DNA of 43,933 nucleotides. Source: Akkermansia muciniphila. Lineage in GTDB: Bacteria; Verrucomicrobiota; Verrucomicrobiia; Limisphaerales; UBA11320. The notes below the pieces were generated by a model. That model worked only from the letters and a program-made list of their open reading frames with translations. It made no database searches and was not told the origin of the DNA. The translations under genes and the position numbers were made by a program. The first letter of the stretch is position 1. Each line of letters begins with the position of its first letter. This document shows positions 16,345-24,413 of the stretch, in pieces. Location: positions 1 to 43,933 of the forward strand of contig CAMAVD010000013.1 in the NCBI GenBank assembly GCA_945861575.1, given 5' to 3'.

Positions 16345-17289
16345 ATGATTTGGTTTCGAACCACCCAGTGCGCCAGGCTGCTAACATGCCTCGGAGTGAT
16401 GGCCCTTGCTTTCACTGGTTGTTCAGTTGCGGAGCCTCCTGCCGCGCCGGCCGCGCAGTCTGCCGCCAAGGCTCCTAACGGAGCGATCCCGCTGACGGCG
16501 GGCACCCAAAGGTATGAGGTGAAAGGGCAAATCAAGGAGATTGATCTAGGCCGTCGTGCTCTGCGCATCCTCCATGAGGAAATCCCCGGCTACATGAAAC
16601 GGATGACCATGGAGTTCGAGGTTCGGGATGAAAGTGACTTGGGAGGGCTCGCGTTGGGAGATGGAGTCGAGTTCAGTCTGTGGGTGACTGCGGACGATGC
16701 TTGGATTGGCAAGCTCCGGCGCATCGCAAGCGCTGTGCCGTCGGAAGCCACCCCTGCCATGGTAGTGAGCGCTGGCCCCTCCCTGCGCGTCGGAGATCTC
16801 CTTCTGGACACACCGCTGACCAATCAGTTGGGAAGGCAGGTCCTGTTCAGCCAGCTTAGAGGTCAGGCATTTGCCTTTACCTTCGTCTTCACTACATGCC
16901 CATTCCCCACCATGTGCCCTCGCATGACCAGCCATTTCAAAGAGGCGTTCGCTGGGCTTTCAATGAGTACAAAGGGGCGGACCAACTGGCTGCTTTTTTC
17001 GATTACCATCGATCCGCGAGTGGATACGCCAGCGGTTTTGTCGAGGTATGCCGAAGCGCATGGTTCAGATCCGGCCAGGTGGAGTTACCTGACAGGGGAA
17101 GAGTCCAACATCGAAGCGCTGGGGAAGAAATTCGGTCTGAGCTTTTTGAGGGAGGGGGGCGCGATCAATCACAATTTGCGGACTGTGGTCGTAGGAGTGG
17201 ATGGTAGAATCCGTAAAATCTTCATCGGGAACGATTGGCAGCCGTCGGCTCTGGTGGAGGAGATGCGTCGAAGCTTGGAGACGCCCTAG
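16345..17289 (+). CDS. Lipoprotein: CusF-like copper-binding domain fused to SCO1/SenC domain
   Basis: 314 residues. The N-terminus is a lipoprotein signal with lipobox AFTGC and acylated C26, so it is probably membrane-anchored outside the cytoplasm. Residues about 56-130 form a CusF-like copper-binding domain with H77, M84 and the MTM segment M87/M89 (HEEIPGYMKRMTMEF). Residues about 145-312 form a SCO1/SenC thioredoxin-like domain: TTCPFPTMCP gives C185 and C191 (CX5C rather than the common CX3C), and the distal ligand is H276 (INHNLRT). SCO proteins deliver copper to the CuA site of cytochrome oxidase or keep its cysteines reduced. No oxidase genes are in the window. AGGGAG eight bases upstream supports the start. 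Confidence 0.88.
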   Translation: MIWFRTTQCARLLTCLGVMALAFTGCSVAEPPAAPAAQSAAKAPNGAIPLTAGTQRYEVKGQIKEIDLGRRALRILHEEIPGYMKRMTMEFEVRDESDLGGLALGDGVEFSLWVTADDAWIGKLRRIASAVPSEATPAMVVSAGPSLRVGDLLLDTPLTNQLGRQVLFSQLRGQAFAFTFVFTTCPFPTMCPRMTSHFKEAFAGLSMSTKGRTNWLLFSITIDPRVDTPAVLSRYAEAHGSDPARWSYLTGEESNIEALGKKFGLSFLREGGAINHNLRTVVVGVDGRIRKIFIGNDWQPSALVEEMRRSLETP

Positions 17290-17336
17290 CCACCTCGACC
17301 CTACCTTATCCCCTACAGACGCGGGTCTGGATGTCG

Positions 17337-17357
17337 AGTGGGTTTGTCCCACTTTAA
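17337..17357 (+). terminator. Weak terminator after CusF-SCO gene
   Basis: Six-base stem AGTGGG (17337-17342) and CCCACT (17348-17353), loop TTTGT, followed by TTAACTCTT. Short and only modestly T-rich. Confidence 0.35.
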
Positions 17358-17393
17358 CTCTTAGGAATCGCCATGCATAGATTCATTTCGCGG

Positions 17394-17423
17394 TTGACCG
17401 TAGTGGAGTCATCCCCCTAAATT
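17394..17423 (+). promoter_or_regulatory. Possible sigma-70-type promoter for DUF5069 gene
   Basis: TTGACC (17394-17399) and TAAATT (17418-17423) with an 18-base spacer lie 38 bases before the ATG at 17462. The boxes are close to consensus, but the call is by eye only. Confidence 0.35.
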
Positions 17424-17461
17424 CTGGCTCAAGTTCGCGACTACAATAACCATAGAGAACC

Positions 17462-17908
17462 ATGTCTAATACGATCGTCCCCCTAATCAGCTCCGGCGTC
17501 GCCGGTCCCCTGGGTGTTTTGCATCTGCCTCGCCTCTGGCTCAAGGTATCCCTCGAGCAGCGTGGTATCTTGGCTGCCGGCTATCCCGGTGCCGGCAAGG
17601 GATATGACCAGATGGTCATCGATGCTCTGGCATTGAACCGTGATGCCGTCATCGCGTTCATCAAGAGCAGCAAGCCCACCTATCCTCAGTTCGAGGCTTG
17701 GGTCAAGTCCCAGCCGGGCGTGAAGCTCGACAAGGCCACTGTGGACACCATCAACGGAGCCATCCGCGGCTACAACCATGACGATGGCACCCGCAAGTCC
17801 ATCCTCTCCGCCAACGGCATTCCTGACGACGCCAACGCCTTCAAGGATGCGATCAATCTAAACAACCTCGACGACTGGAGCGAATTGCACACGGCCGTGC
17901 TCAAGTAG
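17462..17908 (+). CDS. DUF5069 domain-containing protein
   Basis: 148 residues, one DUF5069 domain. The typical segments are LPRLWLKVSLEQRGILAAGY, the GAGKGYDQMVIDALALNRD block and KPTYPQFEAWV, followed by a Gly-Tyr-Asn-His segment (RGYNHDD). There is no signal peptide or membrane segment. The family is common in Verrucomicrobiota and Planctomycetota and has no known role. The gene stands alone, with a candidate promoter before it and a strong terminator after it, which suggests a well-expressed monocistronic transcript. Confidence 0.85.
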   Translation: MSNTIVPLISSGVAGPLGVLHLPRLWLKVSLEQRGILAAGYPGAGKGYDQMVIDALALNRDAVIAFIKSSKPTYPQFEAWVKSQPGVKLDKATVDTINGAIRGYNHDDGTRKSILSANGIPDDANAFKDAINLNNLDDWSELHTAVLK

Positions 17909-17933
17909 GCCTCCTGTCCAGTTTGAACGGTTG

Positions 17934-17969
17934 AAAGCGTCGGTGGGTTTCGTGCCCGCCGGCGCTTTT
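17934..17969 (+). terminator. Rho-independent terminator of DUF5069 gene
   Basis: A 14-pair stem with two G-T pairs: AAAGCGTCGGTGGG (17934-17947) with CCCGCCGGCGCTTT (17955-17968), loop TTTCGTG, ending in TTTT then CCTTT. It lies 25 bases after the stop codon and is the clearest terminator in the window. Confidence 0.8.
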
Positions 17970-17984
17970 CCTTTGGGGCTCAGC

Positions 17985-18205
17985 GGGCCCAGCTTTGGAT
18001 CCTCGACGTGGGCCAACATAAAGGCCTCCTCTGGTGGACTAATCGCTGCGAGTCGCTTGAAGAATGTTCGGGTGGTTTCATTCAGGCGCGTAGGGGGCTG
18101 CCACTCGCCTATCTTGGCCACGGCGGCCGCGAGATGAACGATGGCATTATCCAGCCGTGGTTTTGAGCCATGCCCACTGACGCCATGGCAATGCATGACC
18201 CGCAA
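17985..18205 (-). pseudogene. Remnant of an M20-family metallopeptidase
   Basis: Read on the minus strand the segment encodes GVSGHGSKPRLDNAIVHLAA followed by AVAKIGEWQPPTRLNETTRT and FFKRLAAISP. This looks like the start of the dimerisation domain of M20/M25/M40 peptidases, where GxxGHGSxPxxDNA is characteristic. The catalytic metal-binding halves on both sides are missing. Upstream the frame ends without a credible start (only a TTG), and downstream it runs into the terminator of the DUF5069 gene. It is therefore a fragment of a lost gene of about 450 residues. A similarity search of the translated segment would confirm it. Confidence 0.65.
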
Positions 18206-18289
18206 TTAGCGATGGGTGCCTAGGTTGTCAAGGTCCTCCGCTTCCCGAAACGGCGCCTCTCCCCAGATCACAGAGGCTGGATCGCATGA

Positions 18290-18321
18290 GGCCAAGCCAC
18301 TGTAAGAAAAATGGCTTGGCC
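18290..18321. promoter_or_regulatory. Perfect 10-base inverted repeat upstream of cysK
   Basis: Arms GGCCAAGCCA (18290-18299) and TGGCTTGGCC (18312-18321), loop of 12 bases, 61 bases before the cysK ATG. It may be an operator, a leader hairpin or a transcription end for the opposite strand. Confidence 0.4.
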
Positions 18322-18382
18322 AGGGCCTCGGCTCGGCACACTATCGGGGAGAACATTTTTCATCCATTACGCGATCAACTTT

Positions 18383-19366
18383 ATGGGACGCATCTACAAT
18401 AATATCGTCGAGACCGTCGGACACACCCCGCTGGTTCGCCTTAACCGTGTCACTGAAGGGATTGAAGCGACCCTTTTGCTCAAGTGCGAGTTCTTCAATC
18501 CGCTTGGTAGCGTCAAAGACCGTATCGGTATGGCCATGATTGAGGACGCAGAGCGTCGCGGTATTCTCAAGAAGGACACCATCATCGTCGAGCCGACGAG
18601 TGGAAACACCGGCATCGCGCTGGCATTCGTTGCAGCCGCGAAAGGATACAAGCTCATACTGACCATGCCGGAGACGATGTCCCTGGAACGGCGAACTTTG
18701 CTGGCCATGTTGGGAGCGCGCTTGGTGCTGACCCCTGGAGCTGAAGGGATGAAGGGAGCGATCGCTCGCGCGGAGCAGTTGGCGCGTGAGACCCCCAATT
18801 CGTGGATCCCACAGCAGTTTGAAAACCCTGCGAATCCGCAGGTGCATCGCGATACCACGGCTGTAGAACTTTGGGAGGATACGAACGGGCAGATCGATAT
18901 TTTGGTCGCAGCTGTCGGAACCGGCGGCACGCTTACCGGCTGCTGCGAGGTAATCAAACCCAAGAAGCCCTCGTTCCAAGCGATAGCTGTGGAACCGAAG
19001 GAGTCCCCCGTTATCTCACAAACTCTGGGCGGACAGCCTGTCAAGCCGGGACCCCACAAGATTCAGGGCACTGGTGCCGGATTCGTTCCCAAGAATCTAC
19101 ATCTCCAGGACTCGGCAGGCCATGCGCAAATCCTTGAGGCCGTTCAGGTCAGCAATGACGATGCCTTCGTGATGGCTCGCCGTTTGGCAAAGGAAGAGGG
19201 GATCCTTGTTGGGATTTCCACTGGCGCCAATGTGTGGGCCGCCCTTCAGGTCGCCAAGCGGCCTGAGAATAAGGGGAAAATGATTGTGACCATCGCCTGC
19301 TCGACCGGCGAGCGCTACTTGAGCACGGCGTTGGCCGACGAGGCGCGAGCTCAACTTGCTACCTAG
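18383..19366 (+). CDS. cysK: Cysteine synthase A (O-acetylserine sulfhydrylase)
   Basis: 327 residues from the ATG at 18383. It makes cysteine from O-acetylserine and sulfide with PLP in the cytoplasm. The PLP lysine is K45 in [11 protein letters not shown]. The [12 protein letters not shown] loop binds the substrate, and [13 protein letters not shown] binds the PLP phosphate. The C-terminal part has [19 protein letters not shown]. The open frame extends upstream to 18311 with no family similarity. A 10-base inverted repeat upstream may be regulatory. No serine acetyltransferase gene is nearby. Its stop codon is in a CTAG but no repeat element follows it. Confidence 0.95.
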   Translation: MGRIYNNIVETVGHTPLVRLNRVTEGIEATLLLKCEFFNPLGSVKDRIGMAMIEDAERRGILKKDTIIVEPTSGNTGIALAFVAAAKGYKLILTMPETMSLERRTLLAMLGARLVLTPGAEGMKGAIARAEQLARETPNSWIPQQFENPANPQVHRDTTAVELWEDTNGQIDILVAAVGTGGTLTGCCEVIKPKKPSFQAIAVEPKESPVISQTLGGQPVKPGPHKIQGTGAGFVPKNLHLQDSAGHAQILEAVQVSNDDAFVMARRLAKEEGILVGISTGANVWAALQVAKRPENKGKMIVTIACSTGERYLSTALADEARAQLAT

Positions 19367-19452
19367 CAGAGATCACCCTCGCACGAGAGGCGTGGTGCGG
19401 TTGTAAGCCCTGAAATAGTTGTGGCTCTTGTGCAGGTGGGGTGCGCCATTTC

Positions 19453-20034
19453 CTAATAATCCAGGACCATCCGGTCGGTCCAAGTTGCCTGGTTGACCCT
19501 CTCCTCCACCTTCTTGCGGAGGGTTTCTCTGTTGAAGTGCGTGGGGCGACAGTCCATTCCGACCGTCTCCAGCCAGTCTTCAGCATGCGCTAGTTCGTCG
19601 GGTTCGGCACCCAGCACGTTTGACACCGATTCAAGGAATGTTTCCAGGGAGCTTACCACTGCAGGACGTTCCATCTTCCGAAAGGCTCGCAAGGTGGAGG
19701 GATGGGGAAAAGGTTGGATCAGGCTGCGACATAAGATTCCTCCATTCGATGTGTCGTAAATACGTTCGAAGAGATACAGCCTCGTGCCATAGCTGAACGT
19801 TAACAGCGCCAGAAGCTCTCTGCTGAGAATAGGTCCGTCCCCGCCGGCATAGAACTCCTCGCAGCGTGGCCTGACGAGGCAGTGCTGTGCCGCCTCGCGG
19901 GCCAGCGTTGCCAAACGAACCCTCGCGGGAGCGCGCAGGATTCGGGGCGTGAAGGGGGCGGCGGCCCTTGATCCTGTCAGCCCCTGGCTGTTCGGGACCG
20001 GTCCTATTGCTTGGAGGAGTGCTGAAGCATCCAT
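19453..20034 (-). CDS. Transposase N-terminal-domain-like protein (orphan)
   Basis: 193 residues. The core, about residues 70-140 (LSRELLALLTFSYGTRLYLF, then PFPHPSTLRAFRKMER), resembles the N-terminal DUF772/InsH-type domain of IS5/IS1182 transposases, in which a helix ending in FPxxxTLRRFR is typical. The catalytic DDE region is absent, and no terminal inverted repeats are seen. It may be a transposase relic or a domesticated DNA-binding protein. The ATG has AGGAG immediately before it with only one base of spacing, so translation start is uncertain. It is convergent with cysK. Confidence 0.55.
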   Translation of the reverse strand: MDASALLQAIGPVPNSQGLTGSRAAAPFTPRILRAPARVRLATLAREAAQHCLVRPRCEEFYAGGDGPILSRELLALLTFSYGTRLYLFERIYDTSNGGILCRSLIQPFPHPSTLRAFRKMERPAVVSSLETFLESVSNVLGAEPDELAHAEDWLETVGMDCRPTHFNRETLRKKVEERVNQATWTDRMVLDY

Positions 20035-20414
20035 TCTCCTATCCCTGTATCACCTCGTGTGCCAAGCGGTCTCAGCTCGCGGCGGGGGATTTACCCTCTG
20101 TGTCGGCGTGAATCCTGTCCGGCTTCTGGGCATGTTTGAGCCGGTCTTAGCCAGAATTATCTCCTGCAGCACAACGCATGAAACGGACCATTCTCGCGCC
20201 TTCGAATCACTCCACTTGGGGGGTGTCCCAGTAACGAACCGACTCAGCCAGCGTCTGGACAGCCAGCGGACATTCTTAAGGAGATTCTCCTCTTTTGAGC
20301 AGCAAGAGCTTGAGGCAGGTAGTAGGTCTGAGTAGTTCCATGCGAATAGAGGAGCGGCCGCCCCCCGGATAGGTCCTCGCGGGGTAGCGGCCGAAAAGAA
20401 AGAGTCGGGGTGGT
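20035..20414. other. Gap of 380 bases, no gene supported
   Basis: Open frames exist on both strands but none shows a recognisable domain, good start or typical composition. Near the right end a hairpin is formed by CGGCCGC (20355-20361) and GCGGCCG (20387-20393) with C/G-rich inner pairs. It lies 21 bases beyond the stop of the YlbF-like gene on the minus strand and may end that transcript, although no T-run follows. Confidence 0.4.
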
Positions 20415-20834
20415 TTAGCCCTTGCAACCGCAGCCCGTGCCGCAATCGCCACCGCCGCCGCCGAAGTCTTCCTCGGAGGGAGGACGGCCCAATTCAAAGG
20501 TCTTGCTCACATAGCTGCCGATGAACTGTTGGATGGTCTGAATCTCCTGTTGCGCGGTGAGGAAGCAACTCACCACCGGGTTCTTCAACACGGTGTCACG
20601 CTGGCTCTCGAAGGCCGCGATATCCGCCTGAGTGATGCTGCCACCCGTCTGCTGTCGATGTTCGAGCATCTGGCTTTGCTCGACCAAACCATTGTAGGCC
20701 GCCTTGGATGCTTCATCTTGCAGGAATCCCTCCACATGGCTGCGCAGGCTCTTAAAATCAGGGTGGGAGATGATGCTCTCACAGAGCTCAAGGGTCTTCT
20801 TTTGAATAGCGGATTCTTCGATGCTCGTCTGCAT
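20415..20834 (-). CDS. YlbF/YmcA-family regulator with Cys-rich tail
   Basis: 139 residues from the ATG at 20834 (an in-frame ATG at 20882 adds 16 poorly conserved residues). The body is all-helical: AIQKKTLELCESIISHPDFK, then SKAAYNGLVEQSQMLEHRQQ and VVSCFLTAQQEIQTIQQFIG, as in the YlbF/YmcA (com_ylbF) family. The end is a Gly-rich stretch followed by DCGTGCGCKG with C131, C135 and C137. In Bacillus the YlbF-YmcA-YaaT complex controls RNase Y activity and carries iron-sulfur clusters. A metal- or cluster-binding role for the tail is inferred. No partner genes are in the window. Confidence 0.75.
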   Translation of the reverse strand: MQTSIEESAIQKKTLELCESIISHPDFKSLRSHVEGFLQDEASKAAYNGLVEQSQMLEHRQQTGGSITQADIAAFESQRDTVLKNPVVSCFLTAQQEIQTIQQFIGSYVSKTFELGRPPSEEDFGGGGGDCGTGCGCKG

Positions 20835-20936
20835 ATGCGTTGGTTCGTGCGGCGCGCAGGCGGCGGCCGTATTGGCTTTCATCGCTGCTGCGCAGTCAGC
20901 AATACACCATATCGACAGCTTCGAGGCAAATCAAAC

Positions 20937-21028
20937 CTAGCAGGCCCTCCGACTTAGAATGTCTTTCTGTGGGGTGCTCGTCTGGGCTATTCCTTGGTTC
21001 CAGGGCTTTCTGGGCGTCGGCCTGCTAG
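20937..21028 (-). repeat. CTAG element copy B (complete, 92 bp)
   Basis: Begins CTAGCAGGCC (20937-20946) and ends GGCCTGCTAG (21019-21028), a perfect 10-base terminal inverted repeat. The reverse complement matches copies C and D over the first 30 bases (GCCGAC..CCAGAAAGCCCTGG) and the last 20. It is given minus strand because it is inverted relative to C and D. Confidence 0.8.
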
Positions 21029-21119
21029 CCCGGATTTTTCATAGTCCCATGCCACGAGGGGCATCCACGCGTCCTCTGTCCCAATGCTGCCAGGCATGGC
21101 GAACCAAAATCCGGGCTTA
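21025..21119. repeat. Adjoining inverted-repeat unit (F) with CCGGATTTT arms
   Basis: Shares the CTAG of copy B, then AGCCCGGATTTT (21027-21038) is perfectly inverted as AAAATCCGGGCT (21106-21117). The unit is about 92 bases long with 67 internal bases. Copies C and D carry the same CCGGATTTT arms with only CAG between them, so those look like deleted forms of this unit. Confidence 0.65.
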
Positions 21120-21159
21120 AGAGCGCTGCGCGCGGGAACACAGAGTGTTGAGTTTCTCC

Positions 21160-21181
21160 CAACTCCGGTCTGCCGGAGTTG
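21160..21181. repeat. Nine-pair perfect hairpin
   Basis: CAACTCCGG (21160-21168) and CCGGAGTTG (21173-21181), loop TCTG. It lies in the repeat cluster downstream of the PVC cytochrome gene and could stabilise or end its transcript. Confidence 0.5.
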
Positions 21182-21184
21182 CTT

Positions 21185-21276
21185 CTAGCCCGCAGCGCGC
21201 TGGTATGATCTGCGGTGACAGGAATGGCTGCGGACGAACCTCAATCGTGTTGCGGGCTATGAAATGTGCGGGCTAG
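21185..21276 (-). repeat. CTAG element copy E (92 bp), ends in stop codon of the cytochrome gene
   Basis: Begins CTAGCCCGCA (21185-21194) and ends TGCGGGCTAG (21267-21276). Length and CTAG ends match copies B, C and D, but the arm sequence differs. The final CTAG contains the TAG stop of the PVC cytochrome gene (21273-21275 on the minus strand). Confidence 0.65.
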
Positions 21277-24200
21277 CGGGACATGAGATAGGCCACCAAG
21301 TCGCGCTGGTCGGTTTCGCCTAGTCCCTCCATCAGCCCTTCGGGCATAATCGATGCCGTCGAAGCAACGACCGATTCGACCTCTTTTCGCTCGAGGGTCA
21401 CTCGTTCTGTTGGGGTCTGGAGGGTCAATGTTTGTTCGGTCGATGTTCCCAGGATCCCGTTGAGGACGCGGTCATCGCGCGTGGTGACCGCGCTGACTCG
21501 GTAGCTCTCGGGCACCACAGCGCTTGGATCCAAGATATTCTCCAGGAGGTAGTCGAGATTCTTGCGGTCCGATCCGGTAAGTTCGGGGCCGATGATGCCG
21601 CCTTCGCCAAAGAGCTTATGGCAAGTCCCGCAGCTCTGATTGAAGAGAGTGCGTCCGCGTTCCAGATTGCCGACGGCCAACGTCTGAGAGTTCAATCGAG
21701 CGCGGTAGAGTCTGAGAAGTCGTTGCTTGTCGTCCGACAGCGGCCGGTATTCCGGCCACAGCTCTGCGACTCGGCGAGTGATATCAGGATCATTCAGGCT
21801 CCGCAGTTGACGGACCTGGAGTGGCCCTACTTCTTTGCGACCGATCTTGCCTGCACCGATGGCCTCTATCAGGTCTTTGGCGAAAGGGGTTCGGGAGGAC
21901 AAGGCATTGATGGCTTCGGCTTTTGCTGCGGAAGACCGGAGACTGCCAAAGCTGGCCAGGAGCAAGGACGGTGTTTCCGCTGCGCCCAGCGCTGCGAGAG
22001 CCCGAATCGCATCTGGTGCGATCTCCATCTCGGTCAGCAAAGGCGGGATCAAGGAAACCAGGGAATTCACTCGGCTCTGCGTCAGAGCATCCAAGGCACG
22101 GCGTCGCGCGCCCAGATCGCCTGCCGGGTTCGCCAGGACTGCTCGTAGTTCGTCCGTGGCGCGGCCATCGCCAAAAACCGTCGACAGCTCCAACAGCCGC
22201 TTTCGCGTGGCTTCGGGCAGTCGTCCGTCCAGGGAAGCTACCAGCGCCTGCCACCCTTGTGGGGCATTGGCTTTCCGGCGTCCTCGGAGTGCTTCCGCCA
22301 TGCCTTCCATCACGTCTGCTGCGAGCGTTGCAGTGTGGTAGGTGGATAGGCTTGCTACCAACCGGTTGATTTGCCCGGTGTGGGTTTCCCAATCCTCGCT
22401 GAGATGGCGGGTGACGAAGCGGCGGAGTTTGGGGATTTTTGTTTTGAGGGCGAGATCGACCGCTTTCTCCGGCGCGCTCAGAACAGCGGGCTGCAGCCCA
22501 TACCAGAGCAGCAAGGGGAAGGTGGGGTCGTTGGCGAGATCGGCGCGCGACCCGAGAGCTGTGGCCAGTGCCCAGCGGCTCTCCCTAGGGGTGTTTCGTA
22601 GGGCCGAGGCGATGAACGCCAATACCAAAGCGGATTTTTCCTCAGCAGCCATCCGCGTGAGCTTGGCGAGGAGGTCTGCGCCTGCGGGCCGCGTGTCTAT
22701 GAGGCAGCGCAGCGCCCAGAGCCGCACATGCTCCTCGGCGTGGTCGAGGTTTTGGAAGAGCCAGGGAATCTCGGCTCCGCCTGTGGCGTTGAGACACCAC
22801 ATCGCCCTGAGCTTTTTGCGCACGTCCGTCTCGCTTTCAAACTGCTGCCGCAGCGCGGGGTGGACATCCGACATGCTTAAGCCTCGCGCGGCCCTTGCCT
22901 GCAGCACGGAGCGGGACTGCCGTACAAACCAATCATTGGCGTGAGTTTGCAGAGCCACTAACTGGCTGTTGCTCAAGGCTGAAAGATTTGTGGCTTTCGC
23001 GGGGCGGGTCTCGCCATAGGTTATTTTGTAAATACGCCCAGAGGTGCGATGGATGCCATCGTTATCGTGGCATTCGCCGATGTCCGACCAATCGCAGAGA
23101 TACACACCTCCATCAGGGCCATAGAGAAGGTCGATCCCGCGGAACCAGGGATCGTCGACTGTGAGCAGGTCAGGCGCATGCCGTCCCACATAGCCGGCTC
23201 CCTTACGTTGCAGGATGTCGTGGTTCACTCGTTTCCCATGATAGTTCACCGCGTAGGCTCCGTTGCGGTAGTCGGAAGGCCAGTTGTCTCCGAGGTAGAT
23301 CATGAAGCCGCAGTGCGCATGCCCACCTCCGGCCTGGGAGGTAGTGGGGCTGACACCGATTTTTCGGATCTCGCTCCACACCTCCCGTGTGTCCCAGTGA
23401 AAGTGGTCAGCGGTCTGCTCGATGAGCTCATATAAATGGGGATTAAAATGTTCGCCATACATCCGGCGGAAATAGGCCCCTGGCACCACGTGCCAGAGAT
23501 GGCCGATGACGGTGTTGATGAAAAAGAGCTGTCCATGATCATCCCAGTCGTGACCCCAGGGGTTGGTGGTACCCTCTGCGACGACCTCGAATTGATGGGT
23601 GATCGGATGGAAGCGCCAGATCCCGGCGTTGAGCCGTGCGCGTTGGTCCCTGGGCGTTCCTGGCTTTCCCACCTCGCTCGTCGCCTGAATGCCCTGACGT
23701 CCGTAGAGCCAGCCGTCTGGTCCCCACTTGAGTCCATTCACGATCGTGTGCCGTGTGCTGAAGTCGTTCCACCCCTCGAGCAGCACCTCTGGGGCGGTAT
23801 CCGGCACATCGTCTTGATTGTGGTCGGGGATAAAAACGAGGTTGGGGGGGCAAAGAGCGTAGACCCCTCCGAACCCTATTGCGATGCTGGTGAGTCGCTT
23901 CGCTTGATCCCAGAAAACCGTGCGTTTGTCGAAGTGACCGTCGTTGTCCACGTCTTCAAAGATCACGATTCTATCCCGGAGGTCGGGGTGATAGTTGACC
24001 GGATTCTCCGAATAGGTGTAGTTCTCCGCGACCCAGAGTCGTCCTCGCTCGTCGGTCGTTATAGCCATCGGTTGTTGAACATCGGGCTCTCCGGCGAAGA
24101 GGGTCGCTTTGAATCCCGGTGGAAGTGTAAACCGTCCCACGGCCTGTGAGGGTGGAACGATGGGGATGTTTTCCACCTGCGTGTCGAAAGGCTTTGGGAA

Positions 24201-24317
24201 TCCTGTCGCTCTCGCCCCAGGGGCGGAGAGGGCCAGGCAGAAGGGGAGGCTGAGGGTCAGCCAAGCGATTTGCCAGTGTTTTGATCGACGCACGCGACAA
24301 CGAATTTGCGGATGCAT
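21273..24317 (-). CDS. PVC-type membrane-bound dehydrogenase with C-terminal cytochrome c domain
   Basis: 1014 residues. A signal peptide (hydrophobic segment about 17-35, ending ARA) exports it. Residues about 50-430 form a propeller-like dehydrogenase domain typical of Planctomycetes/Verrucomicrobia (FTLPPGFKATLFAGEPDVQQ, then GRLWVAENYTY, GPDGWLYGRQGIQ and PDGGVYLCDWSDIGECHDND). Residues about 440-870 are helical and HEAT-like. The C-terminal domain has one heme c site, C896-G-T-C899-H900, with the Met ligand probably in SIMPEGL, where M-P-x-G-L is usual. It likely oxidises a sugar or alcohol in the periplasm and passes electrons to the respiratory chain; the substrate is unknown. Its TAG stop is supplied by the CTAG end of repeat copy E. 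Confidence 0.92.
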   Translation of the reverse strand: MHPQIRCRVRRSKHWQIAWLTLSLPFCLALSAPGARATGFPKPFDTQVENIPIVPPSQAVGRFTLPPGFKATLFAGEPDVQQPMAITTDERGRLWVAENYTYSENPVNYHPDLRDRIVIFEDVDNDGHFDKRTVFWDQAKRLTSIAIGFGGVYALCPPNLVFIPDHNQDDVPDTAPEVLLEGWNDFSTRHTIVNGLKWGPDGWLYGRQGIQATSEVGKPGTPRDQRARLNAGIWRFHPITHQFEVVAEGTTNPWGHDWDDHGQLFFINTVIGHLWHVVPGAYFRRMYGEHFNPHLYELIEQTADHFHWDTREVWSEIRKIGVSPTTSQAGGGHAHCGFMIYLGDNWPSDYRNGAYAVNYHGKRVNHDILQRKGAGYVGRHAPDLLTVDDPWFRGIDLLYGPDGGVYLCDWSDIGECHDNDGIHRTSGRIYKITYGETRPAKATNLSALSNSQLVALQTHANDWFVRQSRSVLQARAARGLSMSDVHPALRQQFESETDVRKKLRAMWCLNATGGAEIPWLFQNLDHAEEHVRLWALRCLIDTRPAGADLLAKLTRMAAEEKSALVLAFIASALRNTPRESRWALATALGSRADLANDPTFPLLLWYGLQPAVLSAPEKAVDLALKTKIPKLRRFVTRHLSEDWETHTGQINRLVASLSTYHTATLAADVMEGMAEALRGRRKANAPQGWQALVASLDGRLPEATRKRLLELSTVFGDGRATDELRAVLANPAGDLGARRRALDALTQSRVNSLVSLIPPLLTEMEIAPDAIRALAALGAAETPSLLLASFGSLRSSAAKAEAINALSSRTPFAKDLIEAIGAGKIGRKEVGPLQVRQLRSLNDPDITRRVAELWPEYRPLSDDKQRLLRLYRARLNSQTLAVGNLERGRTLFNQSCGTCHKLFGEGGIIGPELTGSDRKNLDYLLENILDPSAVVPESYRVSAVTTRDDRVLNGILGTSTEQTLTLQTPTERVTLERKEVESVVASTASIMPEGLMEGLGETDQRDLVAYLMSR

Positions 24318-24413
24318 GCGCCTTTGCTACCAGAGCTGGCTACGTGGGGTCGATGTTTGCATGTGTGCCCTATGTCGGATCCGAGCGTGGTACGGTAGAG
24401 AGAATGGAGGCGT

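Noticed and set aside
16173-16568. 131-codon minus-strand frame across the CusF-SCO start
   Set aside because: It overlaps the signal peptide and copper domain of a well-supported gene and shows no domain.
19364-19372. cysK stop in CTAGCAG, resembling a CTAG element insertion
   Set aside because: The sequence after CTAGCAG does not continue as an element and no inverted partner is found within 150 bases.
19949-20335. 128-codon plus-strand frame in the gap after the transposase-like gene
   Set aside because: No recognisable domain, no good start, and half of it overlaps the minus-strand gene.
20050-20445. 131-codon minus-strand frame upstream of the YlbF gene end
   Set aside because: Composition is typical of a chance frame and it overlaps the YlbF 3' end.
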